Positions 11,435-22,007 of a stretch of 64,000 bases of DNA are shown one piece after another. The DNA comes from Gonocerus acuteangulatus (Eukaryota > Arthropoda > Insecta > Hemiptera > Coreidae), in contig OX328125.1 of assembly GCA_946811695.1 (NCBI GenBank), forward strand, positions 111,747,467-111,811,466, in the 5' to 3' direction. The stretch's first letter is position 1, and each line of letters opens with the position of its first letter. A program made the translations under genes and the position numbers. Below the pieces are notes generated by a model. The model was given only the letters and a program-made list of their open reading frames with translations, searched no databases and had not been told where the DNA came from.

Positions 11435-11444
11435 TATACATATG

Positions 11445-11496
<52 letters not shown>
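11325..11496. repeat. (TA)n triple block with CATATGCC spacers
   Basis: Three TA tracts separated by TACATATGCCTATA, itself a duplicated spacer. Confidence 0.95.
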
Positions 11497-11499
<3 letters not shown>

Positions 11500-11623
11500 T
11501 TTAACGGGGGTCATTTTTTTTGTCTACTAGGTCGGATCGATAAAGATTTCAAGAAATTTTTCAAAAATTCCGTCATGAGTCCAACCTCAATAGCTACTTG
11601 CCTTCGGAGGAAAGTGCTAAAAC
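11497..11623 (-). repeat. R130 repeat copy
   Basis: Second copy of the repeat at 2078-2202, again abutting a TA tract at the same end. Confidence 0.7.
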
Positions 11624-11639
11624 CTGTTTACACTTTAAA

Positions 11640-12139
11640 AGTTCTTTAAACAAGGATTAAAACTAAAATAAATATTTTCCGGGTAAAAAAAATACTTTTT
11701 TTTTTTTTTTTAAGAAACCCTGTCTTATTAGTTATGCATGGTAGTTCAGGATTGAGTTTGCTACGGTCATTGTACAGTTTTCCTTCTCTAAGAAGAAACA
11801 CTTGCTCGTGATATTAACTTGATAACACAAGCCGAAGGGTGTTAGTGAGAAATGGCAACGTTCATGAAATTTCTGTCGTTCAAATTTATTTACATGTGCA
11901 GATAAATATATATGTATTGGTTAACAATCCCTAATGGGTCAGCTTTATGTGGCTCTGTCAGGTGTTAGCAATCCCAGCAGCCTGTATGCTTGATCCCCGA
12001 TGGCTATACCTCTAATGTCGTATATAGAGAAGCATTACTGTAAAGTAGATTTTCTTTAAAATTCCAAAACGACGGTATTTATAATCCAAAATAAACCAAA
12101 ATATATATCGAAAAAAATTCTGCCCAAAGTCACTATCCA
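11640..12139. other. no gene recognised
   Basis: AT-rich sequence, probably the interior of the Helitron-like element whose 3' end follows. Confidence 0.3.
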
Positions 12140-12167
12140 CGCGGACGAAGTCGCGGGCACAGCTGGT
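12140..12167 (+). mobile_element. Helitron-like 3' terminus
   Basis: CGCGGACGAAGTCGCGG forms a small GC hairpin and is followed a few bases later by CTGGT, which fits the CTRRT terminus of Helitrons. The 5' end was not located. Confidence 0.4.
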
Positions 12168-13016
12168 CTGAACAAAGATCAGTCTCAATTACTTGGGAGT
12201 AGCGAGATATTGTCTTATATGAATGAAGCGAATCTCCTAAGGAAAAAAACGCACCTGGATGTGCATTATTCTATTACGTTCAAACCGTATTATTCAATCT
12301 GAGAAGAAGTGCAATGCACCCTCCAGCGTGATCGTTTCCTGTCAAGCACGTGGTCGTTTCCTGTCAAGCACGTGATAAGATGTGACAGATAATCTTATCA
12401 CCTTATCAGTGATAACGGACAAGTGACAATGGGCCATCATGAGGAGTGAAAGTGGATCTATAAATCACTTTCCATAGCTGGTGTCGTTTCATTGACCCGA
12501 CGTGTTCCTGTTAGTGATCGCATCCCAGTACAGCAACTACAGGAAATGTAACGTCATCAAACAAAAAACGTGAAACTAGCAGGAACTGCGTCATCTTTAC
12601 GCCTTTCCGTTCTTTGATCTAGTGTCAGAAAAATTTGAGAAAAATATACATAACTACTGCAATGACATCTTGAAAAAAACGCGATATTTTAGGTACCACA
12701 AAACAAAGGTAACAGAAGCTAATCACAAGCGAAAATTAATCACTCCTCCTCATTCCTCAGGAAAAATCTATTACAAACACGTTTCTCATTTAAATACGCT
12801 GTTTTATTGAAAAATTCATGTAATGCTAAATACAATTTAAAAATAAAAACAATTAAAACCTCAGGAAACAGACAAAATTCACTTCGAAGTCCGAAACCAT
12901 TTTTTTTTTTCAGACTTTGATTGCTCAATCCAAAATTGCCTAGGAACCGTTTTTATAGGAAATTAAGTACGCATTTGAACACGTGCCTTCCACACACGCC
13001 TACGTGTCTTCAACTC
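12168..13016. other. no gene recognised
   Basis: Contains a short tandem duplication of CGTTTCCTGTCAAGCACGTG (about 12325-12373) and a cluster of GATAA/TTATC words at 12375-12415. No coding domain. Confidence 0.35.
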
Positions 13017-13019
13017 TTA

Positions 13020-13943
13020 GGGCCGCCACAGAATATGAGGTAGACCAGACAGGAAGAACGGACAGGTTCACCCGTCCGGTCTATCTGTCCGGTCTACCTC
13101 ATAGTCTGTGGCGGAACTTTACTACCCCCACTCTACCCTTTCCAGCGACCTCACACCTGATGAAAATTCGATTATTTCCACCTGACAGGTGAGTAGACCT
13201 CATGTGTGTGTGGGGGTTGTCAGGTGTACCTGATGAGGTCTCAGTTTTCTGCAACTCTGATTTGTGTTGATTTGTTTTACCGTTGTGGCCTTTTTATTTA
13301 TTTATTTATGGACTCAGTTTAAAGAGTAAAATGAACCATGTTTATGGAAAATAAAAGACGATGATTTTCACAATAGAAATAAAAGGGATGCTGTATATCG
13401 CAAATTAGTATACAAACTGCAGAAAATATATACAAATGCAAACGAGAGTATGGCTAAAAGTAAAATTAATAGTTTTCGATCTAATATTCGAAAGGAGTAG
13501 AGGAAAATTGACTCCTCAAGATTCTCAAAGTAGCTGTTAGTTTTTCGTGTGGAGATATAGCGGCCCTCATTTGTGTATATTTCTTCTTAATAAAAGGAGA
13601 TACAAGTGACAAGAACTCTATGTAAACTGATTCGTTCATGCGCAGATATTTGCAATAATCTGTTGGTTCATCTCTTAATTCGTTCAGCAGATTGGTATCG
13701 GTGAATTTATTTCTTCTCTGCAACCATTCCTTACACCATTGTTTGCGTTTATTTCGTTTGTTTTTACGTGTCTCAAATATTACTGCAAATAGAGAGAGAT
13801 AAAGTAGATTATCTCCTGGAGGATCCATGTTGAAGACTGACAAACCTGTCCGGTACACCTGAACAGTGTGGGTCACAGGTAGACCGGACAGGTGCACCTC
13901 ACGGGTGTACCTGTCCGGTCTACCTCATAGTGTGTGGCCGGCC
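13020..13943 (-). mobile_element. PIF/Harbinger DNA transposon, internally deleted (924 bp)
   Basis: Flanked by TTA target duplications (13017-13019 and 13944-13946), the Harbinger signature. Left end GGGCCGCCACAGAATATGAG, right end read inward GGCCGGCCACACACTATGAG, both continuing into GGTAGACC..GACAGG. Extra subterminal inverted GTCCGGTCTACCTC copies occur at both ends (for example 13074-13107). Only the 5' part of the transposase remains. Confidence 0.85.
13481..13897 (-). pseudogene. Harbinger (HARBI1-like) transposase, N-terminal remnant
   Basis: The 138-codon frame has KQWCKEWLQRRNKFTDTNLL, then ELRDEPTDYCKYLRMNESVY and MRAAISPHEKLTATLRILRS. These are characteristic of the N-terminal helical region of Harbinger nucleases, just upstream of the DDE domain. 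It ends shortly after, so the catalytic nuclease core is absent. The first ~25 codons read through the terminal repeat, and the real start is more likely the internal ATG that opens MDPPGDNLLY. Autonomous transposases of this family are usually around 350-450 residues, so this is a truncated, non-functional copy that relies on a helper element. Confidence 0.8.
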
Positions 13944-14185
13944 TTACTCAACGAAGTACCAATTTATTGGTGGCGAGCGGCTTTGGCCCAGACGAAGATG
14001 CACCAATATATTTGTGCATATGTGTGTATTAGAGTGGCGTGGGTGTGACTTCTGGGAAGAAGATACATTGCAGCTTGGTACTTCCTTAGCTCTAGGAAGT
14101 GTTAATGAAGAGCATGCTAGGATTCCGAGGAAGACCGTTTTAGTTGTGCCAATCCACTGAACGCGACGTCCATGGCCTTTAATAT

Positions 14186-14287
<102 letters not shown>

Positions 14288-14399
14288 GTATATGTATAAT
14301 GATGATTAGATAGTTAGCCGTCGAGGTGATAAGTAAAGATGGAATGGTTGGGATTCGGCTAAAGAAACCTCAATATGATTTTTGTTAAAAAAAACAACT

Positions 14400-14452
14400 A
14401 TATTTTGGACGTTTCGGCTACTCATTGGTAGCCTTCGTCAGCTAAAATGACC
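14400..14452 (-). ncRNA. hammerhead ribozyme-like motif (minus)
   Basis: Minus strand: CUGACGA, stem II GGCUAC/GUAGCC with loop CAAUGA, GAAA, then CGUC. CUGANGA and GAAA are the invariant hammerhead core; ACGU can pair with itself in a dimer to form stem III, leaving GUC as cleavage triplet. Stem I can form through AUUUU/AAAAU. Self-cleavage is inferred from structure only. Confidence 0.6.
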
Positions 14453-14907
14453 AGAAAAACAGAAATTAATACAAAAAAAATTATAATTGAGATAAGTAAC
14501 AGAACTATAAATACTTAACTTATTATAAAAGAACAATTTGGTCTTAAATTCTTAGAATGAGTAGAATGAAAATCAAAAGAAACATAACAAAAAAAAGAAG
14601 AAAAAAGGCTATTATATTGAAGTTTATATAAGTATATAGGTGCTAATAGTAACATTAATTAATTATAACAAACAAATAAGATATTACATACTATTACGTA
14701 CCATTACTATTAGCACCTATATACTTATATAAACTTCAATATAATAGCCTTTTTTCTTCTTTTTTTTTGTTATGTTTCTTTTGATTTTCATTCTACTCAT
14801 TCTAAGAATTTAAGACCAAATTGTTCTTTTATAATAAGTTAAGTGTATTTATAGTTCTGTTACTTATCTCAATTATAATTTTTTTTTTATTAATTTCTGA
14901 TTTTCTT

Positions 14908-14962
14908 GTCATTTTAGCTGACGAAGGCTACCAATGAGTAGCCGAAACGTCCAAAATATAGT
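14908..14962 (+). ncRNA. hammerhead ribozyme-like motif (plus)
   Basis: Inverted twin of the motif at 14400-14452: CUGACGA at 14918-14924, GGCUAC/GUAGCC stem II, GAAACGUC ending at 14951. Confidence 0.6.
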
Positions 14963-15329
14963 TTTTTTTTAACAAAAATCATATTGAGGTTTCTTTAGCC
15001 GAACCCCATCCATTCCATCTTTACTTATATATATATATATATATACAGTATTAATAAATGAACACAAAGATCTAAAAAAATGAAGTTATTTGACTTACTT
15101 TTTCCTCTAATCCGTTTCAAGTAACCGAAACGAAAATTCTAGTTTTATCGGCTGTTTACATTTTTGTACTTTTGTCAAAAAATGTTGCAGGTATAACGTT
15201 GATAATGGAAGCTTATTTCCGAAAAACAACGATCCTGTGGAGGAGTTGTGCTTGTTAACAAACTTGGCCTCTCATATTTTTTGTAGAATATTTCATCAAA
15301 ATTAGTCATTTTTGAGGCCGCGAACAGAC

Positions 15330-15387
<58 letters not shown>

Positions 15388-15393
<6 letters not shown>

Positions 15394-15592
15394 TATTCGG
15401 CATCTGTCTCCAGCGGTCTTGCTCCTCCTGTCATCGCAATATTTCGCCGGATTCCTCTCCGGCTACTTCAGGCAATCATTCATCCTATGAGGATGAATGA
15501 TTGCCTGAAGAAGCCGGAGAGGTATCCGGCGAAATATTGCGATGACAGGAGGAGCAAGACCGCTGGAGACAGATGCCGAATAAACAACACAT
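15388..15592. repeat. near-perfect 200 bp palindrome bounded by (TA)n on both sides
   Basis: Arms 15388-15484 and 15489-15592 are almost exact reverse complements with a loop of only a few bases (CCTATGAGG centre). (TA)n tracts border it at 15333-15388 and 15626-15668. The right arm contains an intact hammerhead-like core and the left arm a mutated one. Confidence 0.9.
15500..15543 (+). ncRNA. hammerhead ribozyme-like motif
   Basis: CUGAAGA (15505-15511), stem II GCCGGA/UCCGGC with loop GAGGUA, GAAA (15531-15534), then UAUU. Stem I pairs AUUGC (15500-15504) with GCGAU (15539-15543). AUAU is self-complementary, as expected for stem III in a dimer; the cleavage triplet would be AUU. The inverted copy in the left arm has CUGAAGU, which breaks the core. 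Confidence 0.65.
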
Positions 15593-15622
15593 TTAATTCC
15601 CAGCGAAGTAGCTTGAAAAATA

Positions 15623-15668
<46 letters not shown>

Positions 15669-15671
<3 letters not shown>

Positions 15672-16325
15672 TGCCTGTTCGCGATCTAAGGGGTCTGAAA
15701 CGTGGACATTTCTCTTCGTCTCTACCAGATTGCGTCTTCAGGTCGACGTCAGAATCCGTGAATGGAAGAAACACGTTAAGAGGACTTGCCTACGGTCATT
15801 AACTTTTTTTGATGATGATATTGGACGCAGACTACGGACGGCCTATAATCCTAGAAGCTGGTGGCCATTGACACTAGACATCCAGCATCTTAACTCGTCA
15901 ATGAACAATCTAGTTAGCAACGTGCGAACACTAAACAGAACAATGGATGGTTAATCAACCACATTGGAGCTGATTAGATCAATAATAGCTGATTAAATGT
16001 TAACAATACACAGCCTCGGCGGGATATAGAATCTAAGAAAGCGTAGGATTGGGTAGGTATGTGGAAATACAGGGGCCGACAGAGGACAATACATCAAGGG
16101 CAAACACACACAATACTCCTAGCAGCTCTTGGAGGTTGGCGAAATACACTGCTCTCCTAATATCCCAGGGGACAAGGCGATTCCAATCCAAGATGGAGTA
16201 TCAATACTCCTAGGAAGGGTAACTGGAAGGATTTCAGAGCGAAGGTGTATAAGGAGGAGAATCTTTTGTAATGCCTTGTATAAAACAAACATTGAAACAA
16301 ACCATTTTATTAGGACCAATGCAAT
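15669..16325. other. no gene recognised
   Basis: An open frame through 15954 shows no known domain. It may be interior sequence of the adjacent ribozyme elements. Confidence 0.3.
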
Positions 16326-16329
16326 ACAT

Positions 16330-16660
16330 CATCCGGTGCTGGCATGCATGTTCGTTTATGTTGTTACAACATAAGCTCAACAAGCTGTATTCATTTTTTG
16401 ATGTTTTCCGGTAGTGGGGTTGCTTAATTCCACAAGGTGGAAAAAATTCAGTCTTCCCACAAATTTTCTTTATTTTGCACTAGGCCTTTCAACACATCAA
16501 AAAATGAATACAGCTTGTCGAGCTTCTACCGGAACAGCATTATGCTGTAGCAACATAAACGAACATGCATGCCAGCACCTGATGATGGCACATTTGTGTT
16601 GAAAGGCCTAGTGCAAAATAAAGAAAATTTGTGGGAAGACTGAATTTTTTTTCACAACCG
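16330..16660. mobile_element. imperfect inverted repeat with hammerhead-like core
   Basis: 16335-16410 (GGTGCTGGCATGCATGTTCG..) and 16500-16585 are inverse copies. GGCCTTTCAACACATC and AGAAAATTTGTGGGAAGACT are also repeated in inverse within it. Confidence 0.6.
16575..16614 (+). ncRNA. possible hammerhead ribozyme-like motif
   Basis: CUGAUGA (16579-16585) and GAAA (16601-16604). Stem I GCAC/GUGC is perfect, and AGGCCU is a self-complementary stem III with cleavage triplet CUA. Stem II (GGCAC/GUGUU) is imperfect and has one extra U beside the core, so this is weaker than the others. Confidence 0.4.
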
Positions 16661-17091
16661 GAAAACATCAAAATATATATATAAACAAATTTGTTTGTTT
16701 TGTTTGTGGCATTTTTGGGCGAAAGAACCCCACGGTCGTCATCGCCCTACCGTGCAGATAGCTACACAAATTACTCACCGCATGCTCATGAGTATTTTTT
16801 TTTTTTACAACCGGTACTCTTTTATTTCCTAATTCTTTCCCTTATTTTATGTTTTCAGCCATTTGCCTTTTCTATTTTTAGCTTTATGTTTTTTTTATTT
16901 ATTCATTTATTTCTATTTATTTATTTTTAACTCCTTTTTTTAACCATTAAACCCGGTACTTTTTTCCCACTTTTTTTTTTCCTCTCCCCTCTTCCTACTT
17001 GAACATTCATATTATTGCTTTATTAATCTTAAAGTAAGTTAACAGGAAATTAATTAATCTAAAACTAAAAATATACACTAAGTCTTAATAG

Positions 17092-17093
<2 letters not shown>

Positions 17094-17151
<58 letters not shown>
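17094..17151. repeat. poly(A) tract, 58 nt
   Basis: Uninterrupted A58. It probably marks the 3' end of a plus-strand retroposed sequence I cannot identify; the LINE beside it runs on the minus strand. Confidence 0.9.
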
Positions 17152-17153
<2 letters not shown>

Positions 17154-17399
17154 CTAAGGTAACACAAAATATCACAGTAATGATTTAAGAGGTAACAAAT
17201 GTATCACAAGGAGAAAACAGTTGGTTCTCCGAAAAAACAAAACAAAAAACTAAGGATAGATAAATAGGTAGAAAAGTAAAACAAATAAATAGAGATAAAA
17301 AGACACCAAGAATGATAAAATAAATAACTAGAACTTATGTATACCTATCATCCAAGGATTTGAAGTAAATAAACACATATACCTAAACAATCACAGTTA

Positions 17400-19035
17400 T
17401 TATATAAGACGATTAAGTCCAGTTATTTTTAAAAATTTGAGCACCTTATCAACTGCTGCTGAATTATTACCTAGTGCCTCCTCCATCTTTCTGGGTATTC
17501 CAAGCCGTCTTAGCACCATTGTATATTTGCGGCATTCTTCAAAGATATGCTGTATACTGAGTAGTGTCCGACAGGTAGCGCATCGAGGTGGGTTTGTTCT
17601 GGACATGAGATAGGAGTGCGTGAGACGAGTGTGACCAAGCCTGAGTCTCGCCAACAACACTTCTTCTCCTCGGTTTGATCTGGCCGATGACGCCCAAGGG
17701 AGGCAATCTCTCTTTACCATCTTAAGCTTGTTAAAGCCTGCTTCGTTCCACATTTCCTGCCACCGTTGCTTAATTGTCTTTACCAGCGGTGAGGCGAGCT
17801 CGCTTGCCGTGAGAGTGGTGGGTGTTATAATTGGCATGTCATGCGCAGAGGGCGCTGCTCTGTCTTCCATCTCATTCCCTTTTAATCCTCTATGCCCAGG
17901 GGTCCAGACAAGGTGCAAAGTTTTGCCTAAGTCACGCAGCATGGTGGAGTATTGCAGCAGTTTGATGATCCCTGGATTGTCACTGTACATGTCGTGGATA
18001 TTCATCAAAGCGCTTCTGGAGTCGGTACAGATCACTACGTTGGCCTCGGGAACTGTCATCCCATGATACACAGCCGCTGATAAAGCAAACAGTTCCGCGG
18101 AGTAAATACTGCTGATTCGATGTAATCTAAATTTATACTCATTTTGTCCATCTATAAAAGCGCATGCGGAGGAAACACCAGTGTGTGACCCGTCGGTGTA
18201 CATCACTCTCTTGTTGCCAATTTTGTCCAGTAGTTCATGGAGTCGACACCTCAGTTCGATCTCACTTGAGTCGTTTTTCCGTAGGGCCAAGAAGTGACAA
18301 AGGTTTCATATATTTCCAAGGAGGAATGTGCGCATCTTGTTGACAAGAGGGGGACTCTGCAAGTTCGGCTACTATTGATCTCATGCGGAAAGCAAGAGGT
18401 AAGGATGCAGAGGTATGAGCATGAAACAATCCAGAATATTTGGGACAAAATATGTAGGGATAACAGGGATGCTGAGGCGATGCATATACTTTGCTTATAT
18501 ACTTGGCGGCAAGCCGATGCCTCCTAAACATCAGCGGAGGAATTCCTGCTTCTGCACACAGCGATAGGACTGGCGTGCTCCGGAAGGCTCCACTTATACT
18601 CCTGATTCCATTGAAGTGAATCGTGTCTACTAGTTCTAGTACGGGTTGCTTGGCTGAGCCGTAGACGATACTCCCGTAGTCTATCTTACTACCCACCATT
18701 GCTAGGTAAACTTTCAAAAGGGAGAGGCGGTCTGCTCCCCAGGATGTTTTGCTCAGCACCTTTAATATTTTCAGCCGGTCAAAGCACCGTCCCCTGAGTT
18801 CGCTTACGTGTGGCACCCAGTTCAGTCGCCTGTCGAAGATCACCCCAAGGAAACGGACTTGTTCTACGAATGGAATCTGATGTGTTCCCAGCAGTAGTGG
18901 AGGACATAGTGGCTCCGATCGACGACGGCTAAAGAAAATGCATTTGGTTTTCTCCTCAGAAATGCGCAGCCCTGATGTCTTACACCGTAGCAGGATCCGA
19001 TTAATCGTCGCCTGCAGATAAACAAATTTGATCTA
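17400..19035 (-). pseudogene. 5'-truncated non-LTR retrotransposon (RT thumb, RNase H, C-terminal zinc finger)
   Basis: Minus strand. Upstream part: the end of a reverse transcriptase (VEQVRFLGVIFDRRLNWVPH, then a DYGSIVYGSA thumb block). Downstream frame (17400-18290, 296 codons): RNase H with VMYTDGSH, YSAELFALS, ICTDSRSAL and a last block GNEMEDRAA; then a CATCRTLLSIQHIFEEC zinc-finger-like end and a stop at 17400. RNase H plus a Cys/His tail is typical of the I/R1 group of LINEs. The two parts are in different frames, overlapping at 18262-18290, so there is a frameshift, and palm, fingers and endonuclease are missing. It is therefore dead. Related 3' ends lie at 20040, 21205, 41245, 43030 and 49690. 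Confidence 0.85.
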
Positions 19036-19065
19036 CCTTTATATTCTTGATCTATGGGAAAATTA

Positions 19066-19150
19066 AATTTTTCGTCGGCACTTCCGGGTTGCGTCATAAA
19101 GTCAACCTCTTTAGGAGACTCCTCCTATGGAGGAACCGCGCTAAAAGTAA
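19066..19150 (+). repeat. dispersed repeat with GGAGGAACCGCGCT, copy 1
   Basis: GGCACTTCCGG, AAGTCAACCT and GGAGGAACCGCGCT occur here, in inverse at 25740-25835 and again at 47970-48035. The superfamily is unknown. Confidence 0.65.
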
Positions 19151-19560
19151 AATATAGATTAATTTTTATAATATATGAACTTTATATTGAACAATATATG
19201 TTTGTTGTCTTGAAATGATTTAGTATTATGTCGATGTATCTACTACCTTGAGTCAGTACGTTGTGACGGTCATGTGGAATGTCAAGGTCAAGTTTATTAA
19301 ACCTTGCTCAAGTTCATCTCTGCTTTTCTCTCACTAACTATGTATGGGTGAGAAGGCTGATGTTTGGATTTGGATTTGGATTGGGTTTCAGGGCAAACAA
19401 CTTTGTGGTTCTCATTGCCCGATTTTTTCCATGTAGATTATGTTATGTGTTAGTGTAATTTGTGTTGTGCTATGAAAAAAATGTTGTGATGGTGGATTGT
19501 TTTAATGCTTTTCATTTATTTATTATTTAACTTTTATTATATTATTATTATTTTCTTTTT
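19151..19560. other. no gene recognised
   Basis: AT-rich sequence; no repeat or domain found. Confidence 0.35.
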
Positions 19561-19725
19561 TAATTTATGCTATTTTATATAAAACCTTACATACTACTAT
19601 ATACATACTATTGCCTATTATTTACATGCAATTTTTTTTTCCTTACATGCTATTTTAAACACAACCTTACATACTACTATATACATATTATTGCCTACTA
19701 TTTACATGCATAGTTTTTTTTTTTT
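19560..19725. repeat. tandem duplication of ~80 bp
   Basis: AACCTTACATACTACTATAT followed by ACATA(C/T)TATTGCCTA and ATTTACATGCA is present twice, then a T-rich stretch to 19830. Confidence 0.8.
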
Positions 19726-20039
19726 ATTACTATTAAATTTTTTTTTCTTTTTTTTATTTATTTTTATTATTTTTTTTTTATTTTTTTTTTATTATTATTA
19801 TTATTATTTTCCCCTACTATTTATTTTTATTAGAAGGCTGATGTGGTCATCATTTCATGGTGTTTTAGATTTGTCTTAAGCTTGTTTATTGTGTCTGCTT
19901 GATATCCCTTCATAAGAGCTTTATGCATGTATAATTTTAGAGACTTGTGATATAGTCAATATGTCTTTAGTATCTTAGTTGTTTTTTTTTTTTTGCCTCT
20001 ATGGGAATAATTTTACTTTGTGGCATGCCTATGTTTTAA

Positions 20040-20226
20040 CAGAGGTGTTTGTTCAGATTTCTTCAAGTCTTCTAACAGGCTGGAATGGCCTTCAAGCAAA
20101 AGAAACAAGAGGAGAGAAGAAGTTGTATTATGCCGTTTACGAATAATTCACCTCACACCTCATGACAAGACAAGAGAGAGACCAAAATGTGCATATTGTG
20201 ACACAACACTGACCATAATTAATTAA
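20040..20226 (+). pseudogene. LINE 3' fragment (RNase H-type, C-terminal end)
   Basis: Reads RLEWPSSKRNKRREEVVLCR, then LRIIHLTPHDKTRERPKCAY and CDTTLTI, the same C-terminal zinc-finger region as the LINEs at 21205 and 41245. It is cut off after CDTTLTI. Confidence 0.7.
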
Positions 20227-20450
20227 TCAATTATAGAAGTCTTGTAAATAACTCACTACGATACATAGTGATATATATTTTCCTTTTACTGTGTACTCAT
20301 AATTTCAATTTTACCTATATATTTAAGCCAAAAACTATTATGAAAATGCTTAAAAAAAAATTGGCCATTAGGAGGGCCGTTAGAAAAACAGTCTACCTTG
20401 TAACTAAGCCAATACATTGCCAATTCTCGTTTTACAATAATACCTTTTAA

Positions 20451-21174
20451 GGTAAAAATGCAGTTTCGCGCCCTCCAAACCGATTTCTTTCAAAATACAA
20501 TAACGTATTTTGATGCACTAAACACGAATACGATAAAAAAAAAAACCCTTCGCATTGAACTAGGAAAGAAGTTATTAAGCACTTAAGTTCACTGTTATGC
20601 AGGTTATGAGAGCTAATGTAAACAACTAAATTTGTGACGACTTTAAGGCATAAATGACGACATTAAGGCATACATGCTATGCATTTCCGCTCGCTACGCC
20701 CGCTCAAGAAGATAACAAAACCCCAGTCAATCCAACTCGCTAAAATTAATAGAATATAATATTAAGCACTAAAGTTAGGAAGGTTATAAAACTAGGCGTC
20801 ATCAGCGTATTTGTAAACACGCGCATGCGCAGATATGTAACAATGGGAAATAGAGAACTCTCATAAACCATTTATTCAAAAATATTGTTAATTTTAAGGG
20901 CATCCTCACCTGTCACTTTAGGGCATAAGTGCTATGCGTTTCCGCTCGCTAACAAAACCCCAGTCAATCCAACTCGCTTAAATTAATAGAATTCTATTAA
21001 CCTCTCATAACCTGCATAACAGCGAACTTTAGTGCTTAATAACTTCTTTCCTAGTTGAATGCGAACTTTTTTTTTTTTTTTTTTTAGCGGATTCGTGTTT
21101 AGTGCATCAAAATACGTTATTGTACAAAATTTGAAAGAAATCGGTTTGGAGGGCGTGAAACTGCATTTTTACCC
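20451..21174. mobile_element. TIR MITE, 724 bp (family M1)
   Basis: Terminal inverted repeats of about 160 bp start GGTAAAAATGCAGTTTC at both ends. They continue CCGATTTCTTTCAAA, AACGTATTTTGATGCACTAA, CTAGGAAAGAAGTTATTAAG, and CATAACCTGCATAACAG. The interior holds GCGCATGCGCAG and CAATCCAACTCGCT words. A longer relative sits at 60866-61861 and an interior fragment at 43905-44040. No transposase. Confidence 0.8.
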
Positions 21175-21204
21175 ATTTCAGTTGTGCATATTATTAGTGA
21201 ATAG

Positions 21205-21427
21205 ACTGCTGTAACAAACGAGACCGAAATGTCAATATTGTGACTCAACACTGACCATAAAACACCTACTGACAGAATCTATACTTAGACAAAACTATGA
21301 CTTACCGTACAATAAGACAGACCTACTAGGTGATAGGAGCCAATATATAGGAAGATTATTCGAGTAGTTGAAGAAGACCAACGTATTTGACATATTATAA
21401 CCGGAATTCTCTGACTAAATTGATAAC
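21205..21427 (+). pseudogene. LINE C-terminal fragment, split by a younger LINE
   Basis: Near-identical to the minus element at 41245: CQYCDSTLTIKHLLTES, then LRQNYDLPYNKTDLLGDRSQ. Its 3'UTR (CTCTGACTAAATTGATAACA) is interrupted at 21427 and resumes at 21855. Confidence 0.7.
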
Positions 21428-21846
21428 GAAGCGAGAAGAATTATCCCTTCTCTATTTTGAAAGACGGGTCTTGAGGAGCATATATGGGGGTGTCCTCGAC
21501 CAGGGAAACTGGAGACGTAGGACAAACCAAGAATTGGCCAACCTATTTAGGGAGGCTAACATAGTAAAGCACATAAAATGTGGACGTCTCCGCTGGGCAG
21601 GACACCTAGCCAGGATGCCAGACCAAGACATGCCTCAAAAACTATTTTCTGAGAGAGTTCATGGAACCAGACGAGTTGGCAGACCCAAGCTGAGATGGCA
21701 AGATGGAGTAGCCGCCGATGCACGCAGCCTACTCGAAGTCCGGAACTGGAAAGTGGCAGCACAAGACCGTGACAACTGGCGGAAGCTGATTTTGGAGGCC
21801 ATGTCTCACTAGTGGGATGTAGCGCCGAGGAAAAAAAAAAAAAAAA
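21428..21846 (+). mobile_element. 5'-truncated LINE (C-terminal domain) with poly(A) and target duplication
   Basis: The frame ending at 21812 contains RRVLRSIYGGVLDQGNWRRR, GRLRWAGHLARMP, GRPKLRWQDGV and AAQDRDNWRKLILEA. This is the stereotyped C-terminal end of a common arthropod LINE reverse transcriptase; I do not assign the clade. A poly(A) run follows at 21832-21846. AAATTGATAAC flanks it on both sides (21417-21427 and 21844-21854), a target duplication inside the older LINE 3'UTR. 5' truncation leaves roughly 130 codons. Confidence 0.8.
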
Positions 21847-22007
21847 TTGATAACAAAACAGACAATAAACAACGTATCTAAATGGCTAAATAAGGAAGGA
21901 AATGGCTAAATAAGGAAGGAAATGGCTAAATAAGATCTAACGGCAGATGTACCGTTAAAAACTGATTCTACATAAATTCTTTTTTTCTTTCTTTATTGGT
22001 TATTACA

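Larger units (their letters stand above)
14318..15030. mobile_element. palindromic hammerhead-bearing repeat
   Basis: Two arms of about 330 bp (14330-14660 and 14705-15030) are near-perfect reverse complements around a short centre. Each arm carries one hammerhead-like core, pointing outward from the centre. The outer ends share ATGGTTGGGATTCGGCTA with the array at 29470-30300. Best read as an inverted pair of one non-autonomous ribozyme-bearing element. Confidence 0.75.

Noticed and set aside
15487..15954. 155-codon ORF
   Set aside because: It starts inside the palindrome, runs through a TA tract and shows no domain.
17094..17151. Poly(A) as tail of the LINE at 17400-19035
   Set aside because: The LINE is on the minus strand, so its tail would appear as poly(T) on the plus strand.
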